NCBI RefSeq assembly: GCF_052115865.1
Contig: NZ_JBQKME010000010.1
Coordinates: 1-64,000, forward strand
Length of the DNA: 64,000 nucleotides
Reading direction: 5' to 3'
From: Fundicoccus_A sp052115865
Lineage (GTDB): Bacteria; Bacillota; Bacilli; Lactobacillales; Aerococcaceae
The position numbers and the translations under genes are program-made. The notes below the pieces were generated by a model. That model worked only from the letters and a program-made list of their open reading frames with translations. It ran no database searches and was not told where the DNA came from. This document shows positions 26,277 through 34,642 of this stretch, piece after piece. Positions within the stretch are counted from its first letter, which is position 1, and each line of letters begins with the position of its first letter.

Positions 26277-27305
26277 ATGACTACAATCAAAGATATCGCT
26301 GAAAAAACGGACTTATCTATCGCGACCGTTTCACGTGTTCTCAATTATGATCCTACATTATCGGTAACAGATGAAACAAAACAAAAAATTTTCGAAACAG
26401 CTGAGAAGTTAAATTACACCAAACACATTGAGAAAAAAATGAAGAGAGATGAATTACTAACCAACATTGCTGTGGTGCAGTGGTTAGACATGCATGAAGA
26501 GATAGAAGATATTTATTATATGTCAATTCGTATTGGCGTTGAGCGTCGTGCTGCAGAGTTAGGGTTTTCATTACTAAAAGTTACTCCAAATGACCAAGTT
26601 TTAAACGAGGATGTTGCTGGGGTTTTAGCTATTGGAAAATTTGACCAAAAAACCGTTAATACCATTGCAAAAATGCATAAAAATGTTGTTTTTATTGGAT
26701 CTAATTACCCACTCAACCAATTCGATACTATCAATGGTGATTTTGTCCAAGCCGCTGAACTAGCTTTAACTTACCTTATTGATAATGGGCATCGTGAGAT
26801 TGCTTTTATTGGTGCTGAAAACAAGGCAACATTGCATGGTTTCCGTCAATATAAATCACCGGCGATTTATACTTTTATTGATTTTTTAAGTTATCATGGG
26901 CTTTTTGATGATTCTCTTTTTTATTTCGAAGAAACGACAAAATCGAACCTGGATGTCGGTTATGCTTTAGGTCAACAATTAATTCGTGATAACAAAGATC
27001 AGTTACCTACGGCAATTTTTGTGGTTAATGATGGAATGGCTCTAGGGGTATTAAACGCTTTGCGCGAAAATAAGATTGCTGTTCCAGATGATATTAGCGT
27101 CATCAGTATTAACGACTTATCCGTTTCACAATATTTAACACCCGCTTTAACGACAGTGAAAATCTTTACTGAAGAAATGGGCCAAGTCGGTCTCGATACG
27201 CTCCATAATCGCATTAATAACAGTAATTCTATTTCTAAACGTATCATTATAAGTTCTAAATTAATTGAACGTGATACCGTTAAAAAGATTACAGACACAA
27301 AATAA
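26277..27305 (+). CDS. LacI/GalR-family regulator of the uronide operon
   Basis: This repressor of about 342 residues has an N-terminal LacI helix-turn-helix and hinge helix (TIKDIAEKTDLSIATVSRVL, residues 2-21) and a periplasmic-binding-like sensor domain. The sensor shows GVLAIGKFD, LIDNGHREIAFIGA and AIFVVNDGMALGVLNALRE. The divergence at residues 55-60 (KMKRDELL) resembles the GalR/MsmR group. ATG 26277 is preferred because TAAGGATG precedes it at correct spacing; the upstream ATG 26268 overlaps that site. Its divergent position suggests control of 26094-16955. Confidence 0.88.
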   Translation: MTTIKDIAEKTDLSIATVSRVLNYDPTLSVTDETKQKIFETAEKLNYTKHIEKKMKRDELLTNIAVVQWLDMHEEIEDIYYMSIRIGVERRAAELGFSLLKVTPNDQVLNEDVAGVLAIGKFDQKTVNTIAKMHKNVVFIGSNYPLNQFDTINGDFVQAAELALTYLIDNGHREIAFIGAENKATLHGFRQYKSPAIYTFIDFLSYHGLFDDSLFYFEETTKSNLDVGYALGQQLIRDNKDQLPTAIFVVNDGMALGVLNALRENKIAVPDDISVISINDLSVSQYLTPALTTVKIFTEEMGQVGLDTLHNRINNSNSISKRIIISSKLIERDTVKKITDTK

Positions 27306-27335
27306 GCTTGATAACTGCATAACTTTAGAAACACA

Positions 27336-27368
27336 AACAGCCAGCGTGACATTATCACACTGGCTGTT
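27336..27368. terminator. Bidirectional terminator
   Basis: AACAGCCAG pairs with CTGGCTGTT, with GTG/CAC pairing inside, between the convergent LacI and IclR genes. Confidence 0.75.
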
Positions 27369-27410
27369 ATTTAATGACGGTAATCATCCAAATCCGTATA
27401 TTAATCTAAA

Positions 27411-28184
27411 CTAAAACACCGCATTTATTTCGGCTTTCGTTGCAAGGATTGCTTCATAAATTTCCTCTAAAAAATCATCAGTTGCTCTAAAAATCGGAAG
27501 GCTTAAACTAAAGGCTCCAATAATTTGTTTGCCCCCATCCGGTATTTCATGTGTGATAGACGCTCCCACACAATACACACCTTCCTCATTTTCCTCGTTA
27601 TCAATCGAATAACCTTTTAAGCGAATTTCGTCTATTTCAGTTAATAATCTCTGCGTCTCACGTATTGTATTCGTCGTTTTAGCAACGAACTCATGATTAT
27701 TTAAGTAATTTAGTAACTTCTTATTATCAAGTTCAGCTAATACCGCCTTACCCATTCCAGAACTATAGAGATCTTTTGTCTCTCCAACGGCAGAAGAAAT
27801 ACAAATAACCGGCTTAGCAGATTCATATTTATCAATGGTAACAATCCGATCATTTTTAAAAATCCCCATATGAACTGTCTCATTAAAATGCTTATGTAAT
27901 CTCTCTAGAGGGTCTTTCACTAAACTCTGTAAATCATCCGCATTTAATTCTCGAGACCCATATTTCATAAGTTTAAATCCAATGGAGTATTTTTTGGTTT
28001 GTTGGTTTTTAATCACATAACCAATATGCTCCAAAGTTTCTAATATTTTTAAAGCCGTTGAGCGTGTCAATTCTGTCATATCAGCTAATTCTGCTAATGT
28101 TAAAGGATGATCAGCGCCATACAATGCCTCAATCAACAAGTCTGCTTTAATCAATACCGTTCCGTAAAGTTTTTTTCCAGTCAT
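27411..28184 (-). CDS. IclR-family regulator, KdgR-like
   Basis: This 257-residue regulator has an N-terminal winged helix (LTLAELADMTELTRSTALKILETLEHIGYVI, about residues 23-53) and a C-terminal IclR effector domain (SSGMGKAVLAEL, GYSIDNEENEEGVYCVGASI). AGGAGG precedes the ATG. It is next to kduD and kduI on the same strand, behind their terminator. KdgR members of this family respond to 2-keto-3-deoxygluconate and repress uronate genes, so that role is inferred. Confidence 0.85.
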   Translation of the reverse strand: MTGKKLYGTVLIKADLLIEALYGADHPLTLAELADMTELTRSTALKILETLEHIGYVIKNQQTKKYSIGFKLMKYGSRELNADDLQSLVKDPLERLHKHFNETVHMGIFKNDRIVTIDKYESAKPVICISSAVGETKDLYSSGMGKAVLAELDNKKLLNYLNNHEFVAKTTNTIRETQRLLTEIDEIRLKGYSIDNEENEEGVYCVGASITHEIPDGGKQIIGAFSLSLPIFRATDDFLEEIYEAILATKAEINAVF

Positions 28185-28214
28185 ATTTCTTCCTCCTTCC
28201 CGTATATAAATTAA

Positions 28215-28253
28215 AAAGAACAGCCTAAATAAATATTATATCAGCTGTTCTTT
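28215..28253 (-). terminator. Terminator after kduD
   Basis: AAAGAACAGC pairs with GCTGTTCTTT around a 19-base loop, followed on the minus strand by TTAATTTA. It ends the kduI-kduD transcript. Confidence 0.75.
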
Positions 28254-28282
28254 ATTTGCAAATTGATTTAATTAATTTATGA

Positions 28283-29080
28283 TTATGATTCTGGTTGCTT
28301 ACCAATCGAAGCTAAAATACCACCATCAACATATAAAATATGTCCGTTTACAAAATCGGATGCTTGAGAAGCTAAGAAGACAGCTGGTCCTTTTAGATCT
28401 TCTGTTGTACCCCAGCGAGCTGCAGGCGTTTTTTGGATAATAAATTCGTTGAACGGATGTCCGTCAACACGTATTGGTGCTGTTTGTGGTGTTTCGATAT
28501 AACCAGGTCCAATTCCGTTACATTGGATATTGTGCTCACCATATTCAGCCGCAATGTTACGTGTTAACATTTTCAAGCCACCTTTAGCAGCAGCATATGC
28601 TGAAACTGTTTGACGACCTAATTCACTCATCAATGAACAAATATTAATGATTTTCCCTGCACCTTTTTCAATCATTCCTGGAATAACTGCTTTAGCCATG
28701 ATGAATGGACCAGTTAAGTCAATATCAACTACTTGACGCCACTCAGCTGCAGACATTTCGTGCATTGGAATACGTTTAATGATTCCAGCATTGTTAACAA
28801 GAATATCAACAACACCTACATCTTCATTAATTTTCGCTACCAATTCATTGACAGCATCTTCGTCTGTTACGTTAGCAACATAACCATGCGCTTTAATTCC
28901 AGCTTCTTCATAAGCTGCTAATCCTTTATCAACCAGTTCTTGATTGATATCATTAAACACAAGAGTTGCTCCCGCTTGAGCTAGTGATGAACCAATTGCG
29001 AATCCAATTCCGTAAGTTGCTCCAGTAACTAAGGCAACTTTACCTTCTAATGAAAATGAATCCATTGAAAAATCTACCAT
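28283..29080 (-). CDS. kduD: 2-deoxy-D-gluconate 3-dehydrogenase / KduD-type SDR
   Basis: This 265-residue short-chain dehydrogenase has TGATYGIG (about 19-26) for the cofactor, NNAG (97-100), and the catalytic Ser in NICSLMSELG with YAAAK (about 163-167), plus the C-terminal YVDGG. It would reduce 2,5-diketo-3-deoxygluconate to 2-keto-3-deoxygluconate. Gluconate 5-dehydrogenase is a close relative, but the neighbour kduI points to KduD. The start follows GGAGGAA. KDG kinase and aldolase genes are not in this window. Confidence 0.85.
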   Translation of the reverse strand: MVDFSMDSFSLEGKVALVTGATYGIGFAIGSSLAQAGATLVFNDINQELVDKGLAAYEEAGIKAHGYVANVTDEDAVNELVAKINEDVGVVDILVNNAGIIKRIPMHEMSAAEWRQVVDIDLTGPFIMAKAVIPGMIEKGAGKIINICSLMSELGRQTVSAYAAAKGGLKMLTRNIAAEYGEHNIQCNGIGPGYIETPQTAPIRVDGHPFNEFIIQKTPAARWGTTEDLKGPAVFLASQASDFVNGHILYVDGGILASIGKQPES

Positions 29081-29125
29081 TTATATTCCTCCTATTTATA
29101 TTTTCTATTAATAGAACAATTCTTA

Positions 29126-29968
29126 TTAAGCTAAATCTTGCATTGCAACGTGATCCATATCTTCATAGGTAATGTTTTCTCCACACATTGCCCAAATGAA
29201 TGTATAATCACTTGTTCCAACACCTGAGTGAATTGACCAACTTGGTGAAATTGCAGCTTGTTCATTTGACATAACTAAATGTTTTGTCGCAGTTGGTTCA
29301 CCCATAAAGTGGAAGATACGTGTGTCAGCTTCCATATCAAAGTATAGATAAGTTTCCATTCTTCTTTCATGAGTATGTGTAGGCATTGTATTCCAAGCAC
29401 TACCTTCAGATAAGATTGTATAACCCATTTGTAGTTGGCAACTTTCACACACATTTGGATGGATATATTGATAAATACTACGGTGATTTAATGTCTTAGC
29501 ATCCCCTGTTACTTTCGGTTGGATGTTATCGATTGAAATCTTAACCGTTGGGTATTTATGATGGGCTGGTGTAGAAACAACATAGAATTTAGCTGGATTC
29601 GATGCATCATCCGATTTAAAGCGAACATCTTTGGTTTCTTTACCAATATAGTAACCATCTTGTTTCTTCATCGGTTCTTCTTTACCTTCAATAATAATGC
29701 TTCCAGGCCCACCAATGTTAATAACACCTAATTCTCTTCTTTCTAAGAAGTATTCAACACCAAGTGATTTGTTTAGAACGATTTCTAATTCACCGTCTGT
29801 TGGAGTTACACCTCCAAAAATTTGACGATCATTATGAGTATAGTTTAATAAAACTTTTCCTGGTTCAAAAATTTTCTCTACTAAAAAATCTTCTCGCAAT
29901 TGAGTAGTTGAATAATGTTCGACATCCTTAGGGCCATTTGCATAATATGTTCTATAAGCTGTTTCCAA
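29126..29968 (-). CDS. kduI: 5-keto-4-deoxyuronate isomerase
   Basis: This cupin enzyme converts 5-keto-4-deoxyuronate, released by GH88/GH105, to 2,5-diketo-3-deoxygluconate. Visible are the N-terminal NPKD-like segment (ANGPKDVEHYSTTQLREDFL), the zinc motif HTHERRMETYLYFDM with His-X-His and Glu, and the late His in WSIHSGVGTSDYTFIWAMCGEN. Length, about 280, equals the family. TTG 29968 fits the AAAGGAG spacing better than ATG 29974, which is only two bases from it, and gives the family-like N-terminus ETAYRTYYA. Confidence 0.93.
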   Translation of the reverse strand: METAYRTYYANGPKDVEHYSTTQLREDFLVEKIFEPGKVLLNYTHNDRQIFGGVTPTDGELEIVLNKSLGVEYFLERRELGVINIGGPGSIIIEGKEEPMKKQDGYYIGKETKDVRFKSDDASNPAKFYVVSTPAHHKYPTVKISIDNIQPKVTGDAKTLNHRSIYQYIHPNVCESCQLQMGYTILSEGSAWNTMPTHTHERRMETYLYFDMEADTRIFHFMGEPTATKHLVMSNEQAAISPSWSIHSGVGTSDYTFIWAMCGENITYEDMDHVAMQDLA

Positions 29969-30010
29969 AATCATTCTCCTTTAGTTTCTTTTTTAGAAAT
30001 TAAATTACCT

Positions 30011-30028
30011 GTATAAGAAATTCTATAC
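30011..30028. promoter_or_regulatory. Possible operator upstream of kduI
   Basis: GTATAAGAAATTCTATAC is an imperfect palindrome (GTAT/ATAC and AGAA/TTCT) about 45 bases before kduI. It could be an IclR or KdgR-type operator. No consensus was available to test it. Confidence 0.3.
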
Positions 30029-30055
30029 TTATTGTAGCTTAACTCGTTTGTAATT

Positions 30056-30069
30056 GTCAAGCGGTTTCA
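30056..30069. promoter_or_regulatory. cre-like site upstream of kduI
   Basis: GTCAAGCGGTTTCA keeps the AAGCG core and right arm of the cre pattern, with the first two bases inverted. The gene-free stretch 29969-30307 otherwise holds the kduI promoter area and a terminator for the next gene. Confidence 0.45.
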
Positions 30070-30250
30070 AGAAAAAGTTTTTTTGCTTGATAGCACCTTT
30101 TTATCAACATTTATATCATTTTTCTTCTTCCTTAATAACAAAAAATATTTTAAAACACTTTAAAATAAATACCACATTTTTATTTCCTATAAAGAAATCT
30201 TTCTTTTGAAGTATCCAAAAAAGCAATCCGGTTCGACATAGCCAAAATAA

Positions 30251-30283
30251 AAAAGCTATCACAAAATAATTGCAATAGCCTTT
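30251..30283 (-). terminator. Terminator at the end of the beta-glucan operon
   Basis: On the minus strand AAAGGCTAT pairs with ATAGCTTTT (one G-T pair) around a 15-base loop and is followed by TTTATTT. It ends the run from the ROK/GH42/GH31/GH1 genes. Confidence 0.7.
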
Positions 30284-30307
30284 AACTTAAAAACTTTCAT
30301 TTGTTTT

Positions 30308-31699
30308 TTAATCCTCTATCCCATTTTTCTCCGCAACTTTCTTAAACCAATAACCAGATTTCTTAATCGTCTTAATTTGTGTACGAATATCATTCGAGAT
30401 GAGACCATATCGGTTTTTGTAAGCATTAGACCAAGACCAACAATCAATGGGTGTCCATAAATGATAACCAAAGCAGTTAGACCCTTCTTCAATTCCTTGA
30501 TGTAAACAAGATAAGTGATCATGTATAAAATCAATACGATATTGGTCTTCAACTACACCTTCTGAATTCATAAACTTTTCTTCATTTGAAACGCCCATTC
30601 CATTTTCGGATACAAACCAAGGGATATTTTTATAATTGTCTTTAATATTAATCGCGATATCATATAAGGCTTGAGGATAAATTTCCCATCCACGATCTAC
30701 ATTCATTCTTCTACCAGGCATTTGATAGCCATCATAATAACGATTCGGCATCCAGGCGCCAACTGAATTAGGCGCAATATCTGGAGCTTTAACACGATTG
30801 GGATGATAGAAATTAACGCCTAAGAAATCAACCGTGTTTTCAGCGATAGCAGCTAAATCTTCTTCAGTCGCATTCCATAAAACGCCGTCTCCTTCTAATA
30901 TTTCAACAAGCTCCTCTGGAAAATAGCCATGAATAGCTGGTTCTAAGAACATTTTATTATTCCATAATTCAGCAATCCGAGCTGCTTTTTGATCAGCTTT
31001 ACTATCTGAAGCTGCGTAGGTCGGAGTTAAATTTAAGACAACTCCAATTTGAGAATGTTCAAAATTAAACTCCTTAAATTTCTTGATGGCAAGAGCTGAA
31101 GATAAATTCAAATGATAGGCTACTTGAACAGCTTTTTTACCATCAACTAATTTAGGATAGTGGAATCGATATAAGTACTGGCCCTCAACAACCACCAGCG
31201 GTTCATTATGTGTCATCCAATATTTAACTCGATCACCAAATAATTCAAAACATTTTTCCGCAAAACCAACAAATAAATCGACCACATGGCGCGATTCCCA
31301 TCCTCCATACTTATCGTATAACGCTACAGGTAAATCAAAGTGATGCAAATTTATAAATGGTTCTATCCCTTGATCGAGCATTTCATCGATGACCGCATTG
31401 TAGTATCTAACGCCATCGGGTTCGACTGTATTTTTTTCAAAATCGTCAATTAAACGCGACCATTGGATTGAAATCCGCAGACTGTTTAATCCTGTCTGTT
31501 TCATCAATTGGATATCTTCTTTATATGAATTGTAAAAGTTCGAGGCCGTGTTCGGACCTACTTGATTATAAAATGCTTCTGGCTCTGTATCGTACCAATA
31601 ATCAAATACATTCGTATGTTTTTTATTGAAACGTCCTTCTGCTTGCGGACCAGAAGTCGCTGCCCCCCAATAAAAGCCGTTTGGAAATTGTTTTGTCAT
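30308..31699 (-). CDS. GH1 beta-glycosidase, possibly acting on a phosphorylated substrate
   Basis: This 463-residue cytoplasmic TIM-barrel enzyme has the acid/base in THNEPL (Glu about 166) and the nucleophile in VSENGMG (Glu about 366). The sugar-binding start is FYWGAATSGPQAEG. The C-terminal loop SWSNAYKNRYGL resembles the SWSNGYEKRYG loop that binds the phosphate of 6-phospho-glycosides in LacG-type enzymes. Here Lys is one position early and Asn stands at the usual Lys. Ordinary beta-glucosidases have Glu-Trp at the Ser-Trp position. It follows a ROK kinase gene by nine bases. A 6-phospho-beta-glucosidase role is likely but not certain. GGAGGAAAAC precedes the ATG. Confidence 0.85.
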   Translation of the reverse strand: MTKQFPNGFYWGAATSGPQAEGRFNKKHTNVFDYWYDTEPEAFYNQVGPNTASNFYNSYKEDIQLMKQTGLNSLRISIQWSRLIDDFEKNTVEPDGVRYYNAVIDEMLDQGIEPFINLHHFDLPVALYDKYGGWESRHVVDLFVGFAEKCFELFGDRVKYWMTHNEPLVVVEGQYLYRFHYPKLVDGKKAVQVAYHLNLSSALAIKKFKEFNFEHSQIGVVLNLTPTYAASDSKADQKAARIAELWNNKMFLEPAIHGYFPEELVEILEGDGVLWNATEEDLAAIAENTVDFLGVNFYHPNRVKAPDIAPNSVGAWMPNRYYDGYQMPGRRMNVDRGWEIYPQALYDIAINIKDNYKNIPWFVSENGMGVSNEEKFMNSEGVVEDQYRIDFIHDHLSCLHQGIEEGSNCFGYHLWTPIDCWSWSNAYKNRYGLISNDIRTQIKTIKKSGYWFKKVAEKNGIED

Positions 31700-31708
31700 G
31701 TTTTCCTC

Positions 31709-32578
31709 CTATATTTTATTCAACCATTGATTGAAATTGACTACTGCACCAACAAGATTTGCTTTCTGCTGGAAATGACAAACCTTTAATTCAATACTTA
31801 GGTTTTCAGCATGTTGTTGAAGCTTTATTTGTTCAAGTTGTTGTTTAATAGGTTCGGTTAAGTTGGGTCTACTAGAAATTGCACCACCAATAACAACCAC
31901 TTGTGGATCTATTGTTAAGCACACATTAAATATTCCTTTAGCTAGATAGTAGTTAAATTCTTCAATAGCTTTAACCGCTGAAGGGACGCCTTGATCAGAT
32001 AAGTCAAATAATTGTCGTCCATCGATAGGCGGAATCAACCCTTCTTCTTTTGAATAATTATTAGCAATATTAACAGGACTGGCAAGCCCACTTAAGTTAT
32101 GCGATTTTTCTAATAATAAATATCCAAATTCACCACCAAATAAATTTGCGCCTCTTATCAGTTTTCGATCAATCATGACAGATCCACCAATCCCAGAACC
32201 TAAAATAAAGAAAGCTGCACTATCAACATCCTTAGCAGCGCCAAATTCAATTTCAGCCAACGCTGCACAATTCGCATCATTTTCAATAGCAATCGGGATC
32301 TGTAATAAAGACTCTAACTCAGCGACAATGGGAAAATGATGAATATAAGGAATAGCACTAAAGCCTCTAATTTCACCTTTTACGGCGTCTACAACTCCAG
32401 GAATACTGATAGCTAAACCTTTTACAGAAGCATCAATCGCAACTAATCTTTCAATAGCTAAACTTAATTCTTTCCAACTGCTTGGCGTTGGAAACTCGTC
32501 TACATCCACTAATTGTGAATCTTTCCACCAACCATATTTAATCGATGAACCTCCGATATCAACTGCTAATAGTGTCAT
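31709..32578 (-). CDS. ROK-family sugar kinase, beta-glucoside-kinase-like
   Basis: This 289-residue kinase shows the ROK phosphate motif AVDIGGSSIKYG (residues 5-16), the catalytic Asp in IENDANCAALAE, GSGIGGSVMID and GGEFGYLLLE. The zinc-binding Cys motif and GHxxx signature of glucokinases are absent, and GEFG stands in place of GxEIGH, as in BglK beta-glucoside kinases. It could phosphorylate cellobiose-like disaccharides for the adjacent GH1. Alternatives are a glucose, mannose or allose kinase. It lies between the GH42 and GH1 genes with gaps of 9-16 bases. Confidence 0.85.
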   Translation of the reverse strand: MTLLAVDIGGSSIKYGWWKDSQLVDVDEFPTPSSWKELSLAIERLVAIDASVKGLAISIPGVVDAVKGEIRGFSAIPYIHHFPIVAELESLLQIPIAIENDANCAALAEIEFGAAKDVDSAAFFILGSGIGGSVMIDRKLIRGANLFGGEFGYLLLEKSHNLSGLASPVNIANNYSKEEGLIPPIDGRQLFDLSDQGVPSAVKAIEEFNYYLAKGIFNVCLTIDPQVVVIGGAISSRPNLTEPIKQQLEQIKLQQHAENLSIELKVCHFQQKANLVGAVVNFNQWLNKI

Positions 32579-32594
32579 ACACCAGTACCTACCT

Positions 32595-34619
32595 TTACAG
32601 TTTACTTAAAATCATAACGCCAAAAGCAGGTAAGTTTAGTTCATTTTCGACTGTTGTATCTGTTAACAGGTCAGTACAACCTGCATAGTCCGCATCAAAG
32701 CTCACCGCTTCTGAATTATGATTAATGACAAAGATAAAATCTTGACCATTTTTAGAACGAATCGATAATTCTACATTTTCTGGAGTATGACCTAGGCTTT
32801 GAATGTTTTGTAGGTCAACAATTTCATTTAAAATTGTATCCCTTAAATTTTCATTCGGTAGCGTTCCTATATACCAAGCTTTTCCTTTACCAAAATTATT
32901 TACAGTAACCACTGGAGACCCAGTATAAAAATTATCATCGTAGACCATAACAGCTTCGGCTCCTTCAAGGTGAAGAATATCACTTACTAGGCTTCCAGAA
33001 TATTCTTTATTTTCCTTTGCCGCACTTACACTTACGATATGATTAGATTGATTAGGAGTTAACGCATCAATTTCTTCTACCCAAATGCCTAATAGCTTCC
33101 GTAATGGACCAGGATAGCCTCCAAGAATAACATTGTCACTTTGATCAACAATCCCACTCATAAAAGTAGTCACAAAATGCCCACCATTTTCAACAAATTG
33201 TTCTAACCGTTCAACAATATCATCTTTTATCATGTATAGAACGGGAGCAACAACGACATCATAAGCAGAAAAATCAGCATCATAACCTAACATATCAATT
33301 GGAATATTATTCTGATGGAAATAACGATAATAATGAAGAATTTGATTCACATAATACAAGTCGACATTAGGACCACTGGTATATTCCAACGCCCAGTAAT
33401 TATCCCAATCAAATAAGATCCCTACACGAGCAGGCGTTGTGGCACCAACAATTGAATCAGATAATTTTTCTGATTCTACGCCAATTTCTGTCACTTCTTT
33501 AAATACCCTTGTGTTTTCATGTCCCGCATGCGAAATAACGGAACCATGGAATTTCTCATTGCCACCAATAGACTGTCTTAATTGGAAATATTGAACCGTA
33601 TCGGCCCCATGCGCCACGGCATGATAGCTGATTGAACGCAGTTGTCCTGGTTTTTTTAGTACGTTATATGGCATCCAGTTTTGTTGGCTAGGAGAAGACT
33701 CCATTAACATAAAGCTTTGCCCATTTTTCAAACCACGCATTAAATCATGCGATAAGGATGTAAATGCCCAATCCGGCTCATAGTGTGGATAATTGTCCCA
33801 AGAGATAATATCCATTTCTTTTGCCCATGCAAAGGAGTCTAATCCTTTAAATGTTCCCATTAAATTCGTCGTCACAGGCGCTTCAGGAGCATATTTTTTG
33901 ATAATATCGCGTTCCATCTTATAGTTATTTAGTAAGCTTTCAGACATAAAACGGCGATAATCAACTGAAAGACCTGCAAATGCTGTTTGCCTGTCACTCA
34001 CACCATCACCTAAGTAATTAGGAACGACGATGTCATCAAAACTGTAAACTGTATGGCCCCAGAAATTAAGGTTCCAAGCTGTATTAACGGCTTCAATACT
34101 GTGATATTTATTTTTTAACCATACCCGAAAGGCTTTTTCACAATTGTCACAGTAACATTCTCCATTGTACTCATTCGAAACATGCCACACTTTAACTTGA
34201 GGGTGGTTTGCATAGCGTTCTGCCAGTCTTGCGACTAAAGCAGAAGCATATTTTTGAAAAGAAGGACTATTTGGACAATGATTGTGCCGATGGCTAAAGC
34301 GATGTTTTCGTCCTTCAAAATCAGTTCGGTTAACATCGGGATATTTTCTTGTTAACCAGGCAGGCAGTGATGCCGTAGATGTTGCCATGACAATGTCGTG
34401 GCCTTCTTCACTTAACAAGGCAACGACTTCATCGAGATCTTCAAAATGGTAATCTGTTTCGGAAGACTGTAATTTAGCCCAAGCAAAAATATTAATTGAA
34501 GCGGAATTGATATGCGCTTTTTTAAACAAGCGCATATCTTCTTCCCAAATCTCTTTCGGCCATTGCTCTGGATTATAGTCTCCGCCGTATAACATCCGAT
34601 TAAGTATTTGTTTTTGCAT
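32595..34619 (-). CDS. GH42 beta-galactosidase
   Basis: This 674-residue cytoplasmic enzyme has all GH42 landmarks. They are MLYGGDYNPEQW at the start, the acid/base Glu 150 in HVSNEYNGECYCDNC with the zinc-site cysteines (C115, C155, C157, C160), the nucleophile Glu 307 in MLMESSPSQQNW, then the trimerisation domain and a short beta domain. It would release terminal beta-galactose, for instance from galactosyl-xylosyl side chains of xyloglucan, although GH42 enzymes also prefer other galactans. AAGGTG lies about ten bases before the ATG. It lies in a run with GH31, GH1 and two ROK kinases. Confidence 0.92.
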   Translation of the reverse strand: MQKQILNRMLYGGDYNPEQWPKEIWEEDMRLFKKAHINSASINIFAWAKLQSSETDYHFEDLDEVVALLSEEGHDIVMATSTASLPAWLTRKYPDVNRTDFEGRKHRFSHRHNHCPNSPSFQKYASALVARLAERYANHPQVKVWHVSNEYNGECYCDNCEKAFRVWLKNKYHSIEAVNTAWNLNFWGHTVYSFDDIVVPNYLGDGVSDRQTAFAGLSVDYRRFMSESLLNNYKMERDIIKKYAPEAPVTTNLMGTFKGLDSFAWAKEMDIISWDNYPHYEPDWAFTSLSHDLMRGLKNGQSFMLMESSPSQQNWMPYNVLKKPGQLRSISYHAVAHGADTVQYFQLRQSIGGNEKFHGSVISHAGHENTRVFKEVTEIGVESEKLSDSIVGATTPARVGILFDWDNYWALEYTSGPNVDLYYVNQILHYYRYFHQNNIPIDMLGYDADFSAYDVVVAPVLYMIKDDIVERLEQFVENGGHFVTTFMSGIVDQSDNVILGGYPGPLRKLLGIWVEEIDALTPNQSNHIVSVSAAKENKEYSGSLVSDILHLEGAEAVMVYDDNFYTGSPVVTVNNFGKGKAWYIGTLPNENLRDTILNEIVDLQNIQSLGHTPENVELSIRSKNGQDFIFVINHNSEAVSFDADYAGCTDLLTDTTVENELNLPAFGVMILSKL

Positions 34620-34642
34620 TGAAATAAAACACCTTCTTTTTC

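Noticed and set aside
28283..29080. Gluconate 5-dehydrogenase as the function of the SDR gene
   Set aside because: The sequence family overlaps, but kduI directly upstream and the GH88/GH105 supply of 5-keto-4-deoxyuronate make KduD the better reading; not excluded.
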